Assembly (NCBI GenBank): GCA_001972305.1
Contig: BDDD01002116.1
Location: forward strand, 85,489-149,488
DNA: 64,000 nt
DNA from: Cephalotus follicularis
Taxonomy: Eukaryota; Streptophyta; Magnoliopsida; Oxalidales; Cephalotaceae
Reading direction: 5' to 3'
Part shown: piece by piece, positions 31,961-43,900 of the stretch
Layout of the letters: the number at the start of each line of letters is the position of its first letter
Position numbering within the stretch: position 1 is the stretch's first letter
Position numbers and translations under genes: made by a program
Notes under the pieces: model-generated
What the model was told of the DNA's origin: nothing
The model's database searches: none
What the model saw: only the letters and a program-made list of their open reading frames with translations

Positions 31961-34841
31961 GTAGATACCAGAGATTGAGAAGTTGACGTATGCTTCATCT
32001 CAGCAGGAGGGTGGAGAATATTTATCAGTAAAGACAAGGGGAAGTCTTTCTCATGCTGGATTAGGAAAGTAGCATTAACAGCTACTGTTTCTCACTTGGG
32101 GAGAGAGAGGAACACGAATTTAGGAACACATTCAGCACTAAGGAGCAAATCCTAAGCTGATGTAAGATTTAAAACTATGACTCGGGTACCAGTTATAGGG
32201 GCACAAATGAACACAGGAGTATATGCACCAAATGGAAAATTTTTTATCAGGTGCTACATATGTAGATCTGCCTCTGTGAACTTGGTTCTCATAGGTTATG
32301 TAGATACATCTGGCCATCAGGCCATCAGACTCTCTGACCTTGTTGTGTAAATGTAATTGGAGTGGTGTGTGCTATTTGATAGTGTACTACTGTTCCTTGT
32401 TCTTGAATGTTTCTGCTAGGCCAATATAGTTCTATATGTTGTGAAGCGGTAGTGCATATAAGGTGCAACAGAGTGCAGTCAGGAAGTTTGTATAGCTTAC
32501 TACTTTTTAGTTATCCTACTTTGTAATGAAGGCTACTTAGTTGCTCCAGTTTTGGCCCGCACTGTGTAGTTTAGCTAGTCAGTTGAGCAACTTACATCAA
32601 TTCTGTAAAGAGGCATGTGTCTAAGAACTCCCTTATTTCTCTTCTATATATTACGTAGTATAGCTAGATAACACTAAAGGAAGAACTCAACTAAGAAAAG
32701 AAGTAAAATTGCAAAATTCAATTGAAACAATTCAAATTTGAAATGCTGAATTAAGATTTTAAGAATATTTGAAATGATAAAAATAAAATCCCCCAAAAAA
32801 TAATTCAACGTGTCCATTTTGAGTGTCATTGCTATTTTCCTTTTACTATTAAAGCAACATATTTTATCCAGCAATCCAATAGTACTCCAGAGGGTATTGA
32901 ATATTTCATTTCATACCAAGGAAATACTTCAGTTTACCTTTGACCAAGGATCAATCCACTCTTTCGTCTACCGGACACTGACGCCTCCTAAATAGTAAAA
33001 GAGGTGTGTAAAGGTAAAAAAAAATAAAATAAAAAAAAATAATTTTTAAGTAGGATAAAATTCAAAAAAATCTTTTAAGATTATAGAACGCTAACCCTTA
33101 ACCTCCTCTAATTTTATATATAACGAACACCTTAAATTGATAATAATTTGTTAAACACCTTCTTTCGTTCACAATAAAGTATAACGAAAAGTGTTAATGG
33201 AATAACTTAATTTTACTTTCAGTGGGGTGTTCGTTATTTATGAAATAAGATAAGGTTAAAAGGTCAACGCTTTATAACCTCAAAAGACTTTTTATATTTC
33301 ACATTTTTAAGTATAGTTCGATCCACCAAAAATGTGTGGTAGAATCAAATTGATTCCTATTGCAAACGCAAGGCAACATCGAAGAGCTTAGTGAAACACT
33401 CAGGAAAGTAGCATAGAATGGGTTGTACAGGCCCTGCCCTATCCTACTAATAACAATGAAAGTTTTGATGCCAACTCCCCCTTCTAGAGGGATAGGGGTG
33501 AGGGCCGCAAGCAATCGGGTGGTGGTGTTCGTCGTACCTATTGTGGATGACTTGAGTAAGTCATTCAACGCAACAGAGATCTTTTACAACACCGTTTGTT
33601 ACACCATTGGATCATTTAAAAAAAAATCAATAAAGATCTAACAGTACAACAAACGACACTGCAAAGAATACAAGAAGGTTCACACTCTGTTGCATTCAAA
33701 GAGGTCTGATCCACAAGTAAGTAATCAATTCTTCCAGATACTTTTTATTACTTATTATTATGATATTTGAAAAGATACTGTATATATGTTAGGTACTTCA
33801 GAGGTACCAGTTTTTTTTTTTTTCCTGCACTGACAACCAAACATTATCATCGGGCCTGTTTTTCGTGTCTCTACATCAGATCAGTAGCAAAGACTAACCC
33901 AGCGTTGAGTCTCAAAAATTAAGCAGTTCAACCTGCTTATGAAGAACGTGTCAATCAAATATTATTTGCAACAAAATTTTGCGTAATAAAACAGCACAAA
34001 TTCCACCTTCTCCCTAAAAGGTATGTCAAAAAGTAATTAAAGAATATCTAGAAGATTAAACAAATTACAGAATATAAAAGATTAAACAAATTACAGAGGA
34101 AAAGAAAAAAAAAATTAAGTACCAAAACTAATCCACGAGTTTATACAAAAATCCCTTAAAAGCATACACCTAATCACAAAAATATCTTAGCCTCCAAGAG
34201 ATTCATGTGAGCTCAAATGCTTTGCTTGAAATGCAAGATGCGCTCAGAGAAGCAAATAAAGGAAGCTTAACAAGAACAATTCTGAAACTCAAGCAAGGTA
34301 AAACAAGAGTCATCAGTAAAATTTGGTATTTTCCTTTTTTTTTTGTTTCTGTTATCAACAGATGCAAAAAATATGTGACAGTTAATGTACACAACATCTG
34401 CTTACAAGACCCATCTTTAAAACACAAGAATTATTTACAACTTCGTCTGTTCTAAAAAGAATTGGCTTTCTATAATGGATATCACTGTTTGAAGTAAATT
34501 CATACCAACTTCTAACCTACTCATATCATGGGAATCCTCTCGGGGATTATATGCATCTTCATCTCGTGCATTGCTCCCCAAGTACAAAGAAAACTATAAA
34601 ATAACACCAGAACTCTACCTAAGAGACTTTCCCACAGGTGAAGACTTTCAAACTTCATAAAGATGCATTCTGCTCCCCTTTAATGCAGACAACAAAACGT
34701 GCTGTAGTAAAAAGATGCCTTCCCAAAACTAAGAATCTTTAAAAACCCAAGAGTTATGATTCAGCCAACAAACATCTCCTGCAGATACAGTTCACTCCTA
34801 ATAACTGTAAGAACATAAACTTATTGCCCTCTTAAGAGTGA
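31961..34841. other. AT-rich intergenic sequence downstream of the exportin gene
   Basis: I see no supported gene. A stretch at 32330-32680 looks like an old LTR remnant but has no clear ends. A 90-codon minus-strand ORF at 33299-33568 is not recognised. The last few hundred bases before 34842 should hold the 3' UTR of the exportin gene; no polyadenylation site was fixed. Confidence 0.4.
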
Positions 34842-34979
34842 CTATTTGACACGAAATTCATGCCTGAATACAGTCAAATTCTGGGTAAATTTATCCTTGT
34901 TCTTCGAATCTAAGCTTCGAGTAACATCAGCCATTAGTTTGTCAAAACAAAGAGAAAGCCGCTGATGCTGATCCACTGG
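34842..34979 (-). CDS. XPO7: Exportin-7 last coding exon
   Basis: 46 codons including TAG (34842-34844): [20 protein letters not shown] and [18 protein letters not shown]. Acceptor cttgcag. It ends like plant exportin-7 proteins. Confidence 0.93.
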   Translation of the reverse strand, partial: PVDQHQRLSLCFDKLMADVTRSLDSKNKDKFTQNLTVFRHEFRVK

Positions 34980-37900
34980 CTGCAAGATGAAGGAAATAAA
35001 GTATCAAATGAAGTTGTGTTTTAGAGTCACTCCTGTAACTTCCACAGCTCAATGCAAATTGGTTGACAATATCAATCCAGCATAAACGTTCAGTAACATT
35101 TGGGGAAAAATTAGTACTAAGCAAAACTTATCAAAGAGACATCAATTAATGTTCAATCTTTATAAAAGAAGCCACAGGAACTTGTACCGTAGGGTGGATT
35201 TCGCCTCAATTTTCTACTTAGAGAAAATGCTTGGATTAATTTGATGAAAGAATTTTACCTTATCTAAGAAGGTATATTTTCCAATAATGTTATTGTTTCT
35301 AAATCTATGAGTTTGGGAACTATCATTTTTAGCTTTTAGATTTTTAGATTTTATTTTTAATTAAAATCAAAATTTAGAAGAATTCAATTTTTGGTTTTTG
35401 AATTTCTATAATCTCCATGAAAAGCTAAACACAAAAACTAGAAACTTAAGATATGTGGCTTTTGCTTTTAGCTAAAAAGTTATCAAAAAGATAAAAGCAA
35501 AAGTCAAAAACACAATGCAACTTATGACAGTTTTGATGCCCCAAAGAAGTACTTTGAGCATATTCAGTGGGAGATTTTCAATGAGTAGTCTCGTGGCTCC
35601 TGGCGAGCACTGTCTCTCATTAATTAGAAATTAAGTACAACCCTTGCGGCAGTTTTACAAAGGAATGCAACCAGTAACCATATTTGGATTACGGATTTAT
35701 GACTCTTTTGAAGTATGACTGAATTTGATCTAGAAAATTTCAAAATGTAGATAAAAGAGGTAATTGAAAAAGATTAACACTTGTAACAACTTTCCTTCTA
35801 AAATTGCCCTTTTAAAATAATTTTGCTTTTGTTTTATTCTCAAAGGCAGAATAAGAAAATATAACACTTAATAACATTGTGATAATGGCATCCGTTTTTG
35901 GGCATCCTGGATGAAGAAAGCAGATTCACTAACAGAGGGCAGTATCTTTTCACATAAATTATTTTTTTCCAATGGCAATTAGGTTCATGTAAGGAGTACC
36001 AACCATGTAGAAAGCATCAACTAGATCTAAAGTGTAGAGAGGTTGATGCTCAGTTAAATAGCTATGTTACAGTTGAGAGATTTAGGGTCATTAGCTAAGG
36101 ATATTTAGGATGATTTTAGGGGCTGATTAATATGAAACTTAAGGATATTTAGGATGATTTTAGGGGCTGATTAATATGAAACAAATCTGTAATTATCAGT
36201 CACACAATCTATAAAAAATTTCTTGTAATCTCCCTCATATTGCAAATTTTGTGGGTGTGATGAAGAATGGATCATTACCAACACTTCTAAACCATTACAC
36301 TTCTCTTCTTCTCTCTAATTCAATATGGTATCAAAGCATTTGTTCTTACTCTTAAAACAAAATAAAAAAAACTGTGGCAAGCAAAGCCACGTGTAAATTT
36401 GAAGTTTTGAGAGTATTTTGGCTAACAATTTACAAATCTAGGGCTTTAAACTGAACCTACGATTTTTTATCAAATCAGGTACATTCCTATAGAGGACACG
36501 TGCCGAATATGATAGAAAAATCCTCGTAACTTCTGCTGGAGGGTGGCTGATATGCTAGTTGCTGGTGGGAGTGCTTGAGTAGCATAGAACATGTCAGAGG
36601 CCATCAGATACTTCCACAGTTCCCCAACCACTGTGAACAGAGGAAACCGGCTTGGGGTTCCTATTAGTGATTATCCACTGATGTATAGCAGATAATGGAA
36701 AAGACAATTAGAGAATAAAAATTAGGGATTTGGGAAGAACAGACAAAATTAGGGTAGAAAAGCGGGAGAAGACTAGAAGATGGAGGAGCAGAGACGGAGA
36801 TCGTATTGATCTTCGAAGAAGGTGATGAGAAGTCCAGAAGAATAACGCCAAGCCAAATAACTGTATTTGTCAATCCATCAAAAGCTTCCCTTAATAGGTT
36901 TATCAGACCTATTTATGCAAGTAAAACCCTAATCCTAATTAAAACCCAAATTGCTAAATAATCCCTAAAAACATTAAAATAACATAATCATTCCCCAATT
37001 ATGTAACATAGCATATTTAACCCCAAATTGTGTAAAACTACGAAATAATCCCCAAATAAAAAATTAAATCTATATTCTATTACTAAGCCTATGCTAACGT
37101 CACATGTGGCCCAAAATGCTCCCGCATCATCCTATTCCAAGACTAATCAGGTAAAACTTGATGGGCAAAACTACATAGCTTGGTCTCGATCTTGCTCATT
37201 GTTTATTTGCTAGAGGACTATATGACTAACTCACAAGAAGAAACTAGAAAGAAGCGATCAGCAGACGATGATCCTTTGCTTGGGCAATGGGAATCTAAAA
37301 ATTCCTGGGTAATGTCTTGATTTGGGCTTAGTTTGGTAATGCTCTGAGTTTTTAAAAAGTATTGTTTAAAAGTACAATGAACAAAACTACTGTAAGTAAT
37401 AGTGTGGTATAACTAAAGACGCTTGGTAATTCAAGGACCAAAAGTACTTATTTAACAAAAAACAATGAATATGTGTTTGGTTAATATATCTCTGAAAGTG
37501 CTGTGAGTGTTCAAAATGTTAAAAAAATTATTGTCAAGTGTGGCCTGGACAAGTAATTTTCGGACCAACTTCCTCCAAGCAAGTTCCAAAATTGTGTTGT
37601 CAACCTTAAAAAACCCAAGTACTTTTACTCAACTTGGGTTTACATTTTTTACCAAACAAGTGTTGGTAGTGCTTTCGGGTCCCAAAGTGCTTTCGGGCTG
37701 CCCAAAAGCATTACCAAACACACACTTACATATTACTCATAGTTTTCTTCTTATGGATACTATTTACAAAATTTGGATTGCAACAGCCTAGACTTAATCA
37801 CAAACGGGCAATGATCTCAAAGTTTCTAATACAAGGAAAAAGGTACAAGAGATTGAAGAAGGAGAAATGACAGTGGCCCAATATTTTTTGAACATAATAC

Positions 37901-40900
37901 TTTGTAGCTTGAACTTGATTTCTATCAAGCTCTCAAGACCGAATATCTAGATGACACTACCAAGTTTCAGATGTGAGTAGACAAAGAACATATCATTGAT
38001 TTCTTGGCTTGACCTTAATTGAGAATATGATCAGACTAATCCCAAATTCTTGTCAGAGATCTTTTCCCGTCTTTTTGGCAAGCTTATGCTTATGTGGAAA
38101 AGGAAGATAGTAGAAGGGTTGCGATGAAGTTTTCTAAACGCAAGATGTTGGGTTTTTAGCCATACAATCCTGGTTTTGATGATAACAAAGCACCTAACAT
38201 CGTTTCTTAGTGTGCAAATAAAAGATAAACAAAACAAAGAAGTGCAGTAACAGGGAAAAGCGCCGACGGTTTTGAACAAAGCGTCAGCGCTTAACAAAGC
38301 TACGAAGGCTATGTGCAAAGCGCCAACAGTTGAACTCTTCTAAGCTAAAATTGCTCAAAGCGCCGATGGTTTGTGTGGAAGCGGTAGCGCTTAAAGGCAA
38401 ACCTTCGAAGCGTTAGAGACACATATCAGCGGTTTATTCCAGAGACTTGTGGAACCAATTAAGGAACTCAAAGCGGCGACGCTCAAGGGAAAGCGTCAGC
38501 ACTTTATGCCAAATAGTCAACACTTGCAACAAAGCGCATGCGGATTGAGTGAAGAATTCAAATTCAAACTTCTAACGGTAACATAAGCGTCGACGCTTAG
38601 TGTTACTCCGGCGACGCTTTGGGCACGGACAGAAATTCACTGGACAACCTTTTTGAGCGCAATTTCAAGTAACAAGTCCCAAGACTGAAACAACAATTCT
38701 CAAGACAAAAGTGACAATTCCCAAGGCAGAAGTAACAAGTCTCAAGACAAAAAGAAGCACTTCCCAAGGCAAAATTTATAGCTCCAACAATTCAAATTCA
38801 GCTATAAACACAAAATCAAAATATGAACAAAATGACTTTGGCAAAACCTAAGAGAAGAGCTCAACTTGCACAACTCTAAATCAAGAAGAGAAGAACATCA
38901 AGGGCAAGTCTACACTTTCATATCCAAAAGCTTGTGTCTAGATTGTTATCACTTTCATATCAAACCTTGTAAAGGTTATATCCAAATCTCAAAACACAAA
39001 ACAATCTTTCATTATAAAAAGGGGTTAAACCCTTAGCGAGATAATCAAGGGAAGTGAACCCTTAGTAGGATTATCATGGGGAGTGAACCCGGAGGGGAGT
39101 GAACCCTTGTAAGGTGTTTTCTTTGATTTGCACCCGTAACCCAAAATCAAAGGGTACTAGTTGATATCTAGTGGAATCTCAAGGGGTCTTGAGAAAGTGG
39201 ACGTAGACAAGAGATTGGCCAAACCACTATAAACCGTGTTTGCATCTCTCTAACTCTATCTCTTTATTACTTGTAATTGTTTGTTTGTTCTTGTATGCTT
39301 GTTTAAAATTCATAGTTTAATTTGTCTTTTCCGCAAACAATTTATCATACAAAAAGTTGTCATACAAGTCCTTCACAAGACAACTCTAATTTGATGGAAA
39401 ATCCCACTCATGGCTAGCGAGACAATGGACAAGGGATCAACTCATTTGTGACCATTTTGGTAAAACAAGACACAAAGGAGACTTGTTGGAAACTACATAG
39501 CCGGCCCATCCGAGAAAGAGGAAAATGTATGGGTCATCCTAGATCACAAGCTCACTTTTCCAGAAACTACTAAGTTCATTTCTAGTAGCAACTCAGATGT
39601 TGGCAATTGATCCAAGGAGGAAGTATAAGCTCTCGAACAACTCATGTCTCAGTCATAAACTTCTAGCTCCTCTACCCTGCCTTCAAATTTCGCCCACTCA
39701 AGTATATTAGAACACACTTTTCTTACATGTTCTCTACATAATTGTAGTTCTTGGTTCAGACTCAAGAGCTTCCAAACATATGAAAGACTCTTCATATCTC
39801 CTTTCCTTCCTGAGGCAAAGATAAAATTCGTACAACTGATGGTTCTTTTTCTTCAATTTCCAAGAAAGGTTCCATGCAGTCACCCTTACTTACATATGTT
39901 ATGCATGTGCCTAGATTCCCCCTGTTTATGTTTCATCCATTAGTGCAATTACGAAAGAATTAAATTGTTGCCATTTATTTTCCCATCTTTTGTGTTTTCC
40001 CAAAATTGGAAACATGGAGAGCGATTGGCTATTGTAGGGTGTGTGATGCGGTTTAATATTTACTACAAAATTGGATTGGTCAATTATCTTCAAGCTCTGC
40101 TAATCATGCCTTGAATTCTAATTCAATTATGGAGACTTGTCAACTTATTTTGCTAGAACATCAATGATTAGGACATCCTTCCCCTGGTCTTATCGAGAAA
40201 ATGCTATTAGATGTGTTTAGGAGTGGTTTGAAAACTCTCTCATGTGATACTTGTTAGTTTGCTAAGCACACTCGTTGATGATGGTTGGTTTTGTTGTTGC
40301 TCAGTACTCGATAGATCTAACCTTCCCACAAGATGTATGACGCCTGCCTCATTGATGGGGGGAGCATCCTCGGATGGGGTGGAGCCCTGTGACCAGAGAA
40401 GCTAATTAGAGGGTAGTGCCAGAGCTTCTCTCCAGAACTACTCTGTGATGCCTAAGTCGGTCACTTAGAGAGAGAAACATATTTGACAAGATACAAGAGT
40501 GAAGATCGAATCTACTTTGCTAGATGTGTCATTTGGCCTTTTATAGTAAGCTCTGGATACCACTATCACCCCTTAGACTTTACTTTATTGCCCCCATAAG
40601 AGGAGGCCAAGTCATAAGGGTCCCACCTTGGGGGATGCATCCGCGTCCTCATCCCCCAAGGATGTTATTTGTCGACAAGGATGAGCCTCTGAGGCCCCCA
40701 AGGAATTTATTCGTTTGTGAGGAGGAGCCTCCGAGGATGCCACGCACCATCAAGGAGTAGCCCCATAAGATGCCACGCACCCTCCCTCGGGGGAGGTGCT
40801 ATTTTCTGTATCATCACTCGTGTTTCTTATGCAATTAGTAATAAAAAAGGCAGTGAACCTTTTTTGGTTGTCCATTCTAATGTCAAAGGTCCGAGTAGAA

Positions 40901-43900
40901 TGTTTCTTTGTCTGGCTATTGTTGGTTTGTTACTTTTGCAGATTGTTAGTTGTACCATTTGGATGTTTCTAAAGCTCAAAAAAAAATGAAGTTCACACTT
41001 TTTTCAAATGAATCCATTGATGACTACTCAATTTGATGTTAAGTTCAGGATCCTGAGAACAAACCATGTCACTTAATACACTAATAGTGCATTCAAGAAT
41101 TATCCTTCTGAACATGGCATTATCCACTAGACAAGTTGTGGATAAACACATGCACGACAAAATGGCGTGGAAGAACCAAAAAACTGTCATCTGTTGAAGT
41201 AGATTGATCCCTTATGTTTACTATGAATGCTCTTAAGACTTTTTAGAGTAGTGTTGTCCTTTCTGCAACATATCGAATCAACCGTATGCCTCTTAGGACA
41301 ATGGATTTTAGGACTCCTTTGAAACACCTACAAGGTGCAAACTCCTTCGTTGTCCTTCCGGATATATTTGGATGTGTGTGTTTTGTCTATGCATACCGAC
41401 GTACCCTAAGCAAGCTAGATCTGTGTGCTCCAATTAGCACAAGTGTCTTGCATGCTGAAATTTGGTGTAAACTTGTTATAATTACCATAGATTGTAGGGT
41501 TATTGTTGATGTGTATCGTTGAGCTAAAAAAATTAATTTCGGTAATCAAGTCATAATTTGCGTTCGTCCTTCTTGCTACCTTCAAAACTCATATACAAAC
41601 TTCCATACACAAAGCCCTTAGTCCTTTTCATTATTGAAAATTTTGGATCTCATGCTAATTTGCTTGATTTTCCTAATCATATGGATATTAGTCTTGTGTT
41701 CAAAGAGGAAGACCTAAAACTTCACAGAGATACTTTTGAGCCTTCTATTTTGGAGTTTGGTCTTGGTGTTTATGCAGAATCTTTCATGCGACCACCACCT
41801 CGTTCTTCTAGGCCATCAAGTCAACATAAGGATATCCTAGGTGAATAGATTGTCACTTCTTCCAATGGAGGGTTCCTTCGCATCTTAGTCGGGGAGTTTT
41901 GGATCTTGATATCTTCGAATCGTCCTAGTAGTCTAACTCTTCGGAGTTGAGTTCTTTTAAAACGGAAAAGTGTGAAACAAGAGCATCACAATACTCATGA
42001 GAGAAATTTATAGTTGCAGAATAGGAGGAGATCAATTTTAGGTTATTTGCGATAATTTTGTTTTCTTAATTTATGGGATTATTTGGTAATCTGGACTCAT
42101 TGTTAGGTTGAGGGCTTCACTGCTATAGATAGCTGTAACAAACCTACTATTGATTTTTTTTTATAGTGAATAGCGAATTGATTACAGGTATTTGCTTACC
42201 TCACTCTAAATATTCTTCTATTGTTCTCCCCGTTCAACTTCTTCTTGTCCCTAATTTTGTCACTCTTCCCCCAAATCCTTAATTATTCTCTCCTTCATCT
42301 ATTTCACATACCACCCACATCAGGCAATTATTTTTTGGAAATTGAGGTTGTCAATTCAAACTTGGGAATCTATGTTGCTCAAAGAAAGTATGTCCTTGAT
42401 CTAATCAAGGTAACTATTATGTTGGGCCGTAGACCAACAAGGACTCCAATTGAGGCAAATCATCAACTCAAGAATGGTGATGATAAAAAGGATGACAAAG
42501 AGATGTATCAAACATTGGCTTGGAAACAAATTTATCTTTCTCATACTCGTCCAAACATAGTATATGTGGTTGGAGTAATCAGTCGGTTTATGCATGAACC
42601 ATTCAAGCTTGCCATATACTGCTACACTTGAACAGAGAAAAGTAAATATCTCAGTGAGCTACCCATGATGCATAACATTACCATTCTATATACAGGAAAT
42701 GAGTTTTTATAGACACAATTAAAGCAGCCAAAAAAAGTTACCTGTGAGGCTAAAATTTGAGCTTTCAAATCAGTAAATATCTGCAAGAGAATGACCATTA
42801 TCTTAGTCAAATATTTGCTAAAGCATTTAACTTCATGCACATAAAAATAAAAGTAGAGAATCCCTCTTTAGGTGATCCAATGAAATATTAAATAAAACAC
42901 GGACAAGTTGCCTATGACTGAAAAAATAAAAAATATAATGATAGCCAGTAAAATATCTACCAGTGAATGCCCATTCTCTTAGGCTTAGTCAAATATTAAC
43001 TGTAACTTAATAATGATTTATGTGTATTATTATGCTAAACAGAAAAGCCATATATATAGGCTTATTACATGGATGTTGGCTTTTTCAGTTAAACCCAACT
43101 TGTACGTAAATAATAACGACAACACTCCCCCTCAAGTTGGGGCATACATATCATATAGTCCTAACTGATGACAAATATAAGACACTCGACCACTACGAAG
43201 AGGCTTGGTGAAGATGTCTGCTAGTTGTTCTTCTGAACGGGTATGGACTAATTTAAGTTCCCCGCAATTAACTTTTTCACGAACATAATGACAATCCACT
43301 TCAATGTGCTTTGTTCGTTCATCAAACACTGAATTACTAGCAATATGCATTGCAGATTTGTTATCACAATGAAGCGTAGATGGCATAGTCGCAGAAAATC
43401 CAATCTCAGTCAACAACATATGAATCCATTGTAATTCTCCAGTCACATTAGCCATGGCACGATACTCGGCCTCTGCACTAGAGCGAGAAACTACAGATTG
43501 TTTCTGGCTTTTCCAGGACACAAGGTTTCCACCAAGAAAAATACAATACCCTGAAGTCCCAATCTGCATCTGAATAACCTGTCACCTCCAAACAATCAGG
43601 ATCTGAATAACCAGCAATATGAAGATGTCCTCTATCACGAAATATCAATCCTCGACCAGGAGCACCTTTCAAATATCGAACAATATGGAGGACTGCCTGC
43701 CAATGAGTAGTACGAGGAGCACTCATAAACTGACTTACTACACTCACAGCGAATGAAATATCTGGTCGAGTAATAGTGAGGTAGTTCAATTTGCCTACTA
43801 ACCGTCGATATTTCTCAGGATCATGAAGAAGCTCACCTTTCTCATTATCCAGCTTTACAAGAGGATCCATCGGACTGTCACTAGGCTTACAATCACTCAG

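Larger units (their letters stand above)
36065..42640 (+). mobile_element. Old Ty1/copia element in an exportin-7 intron, 3' truncated
   Basis: LTR 36065-36322, primer site at 36326, gag pieces (37140-38145, 39390-39560), protease/pre-integrase (39720-40275), integrase (40825-41200), a linker region (41220-41850) and the C-terminal part of RT (42300-42640). It runs opposite to the exportin gene and stops 100 bp before the micro-exon. It is interrupted by a MITE (37325), a SIRE solo LTR (38146) and another solo LTR (40276). No 3' LTR was seen. Confidence 0.85.

Noticed and set aside
33299-33568. 90-codon minus-strand ORF downstream of exportin-7
   Set aside because: No recognised domain, no supporting neighbour and no splice context; kept as unannotated sequence.
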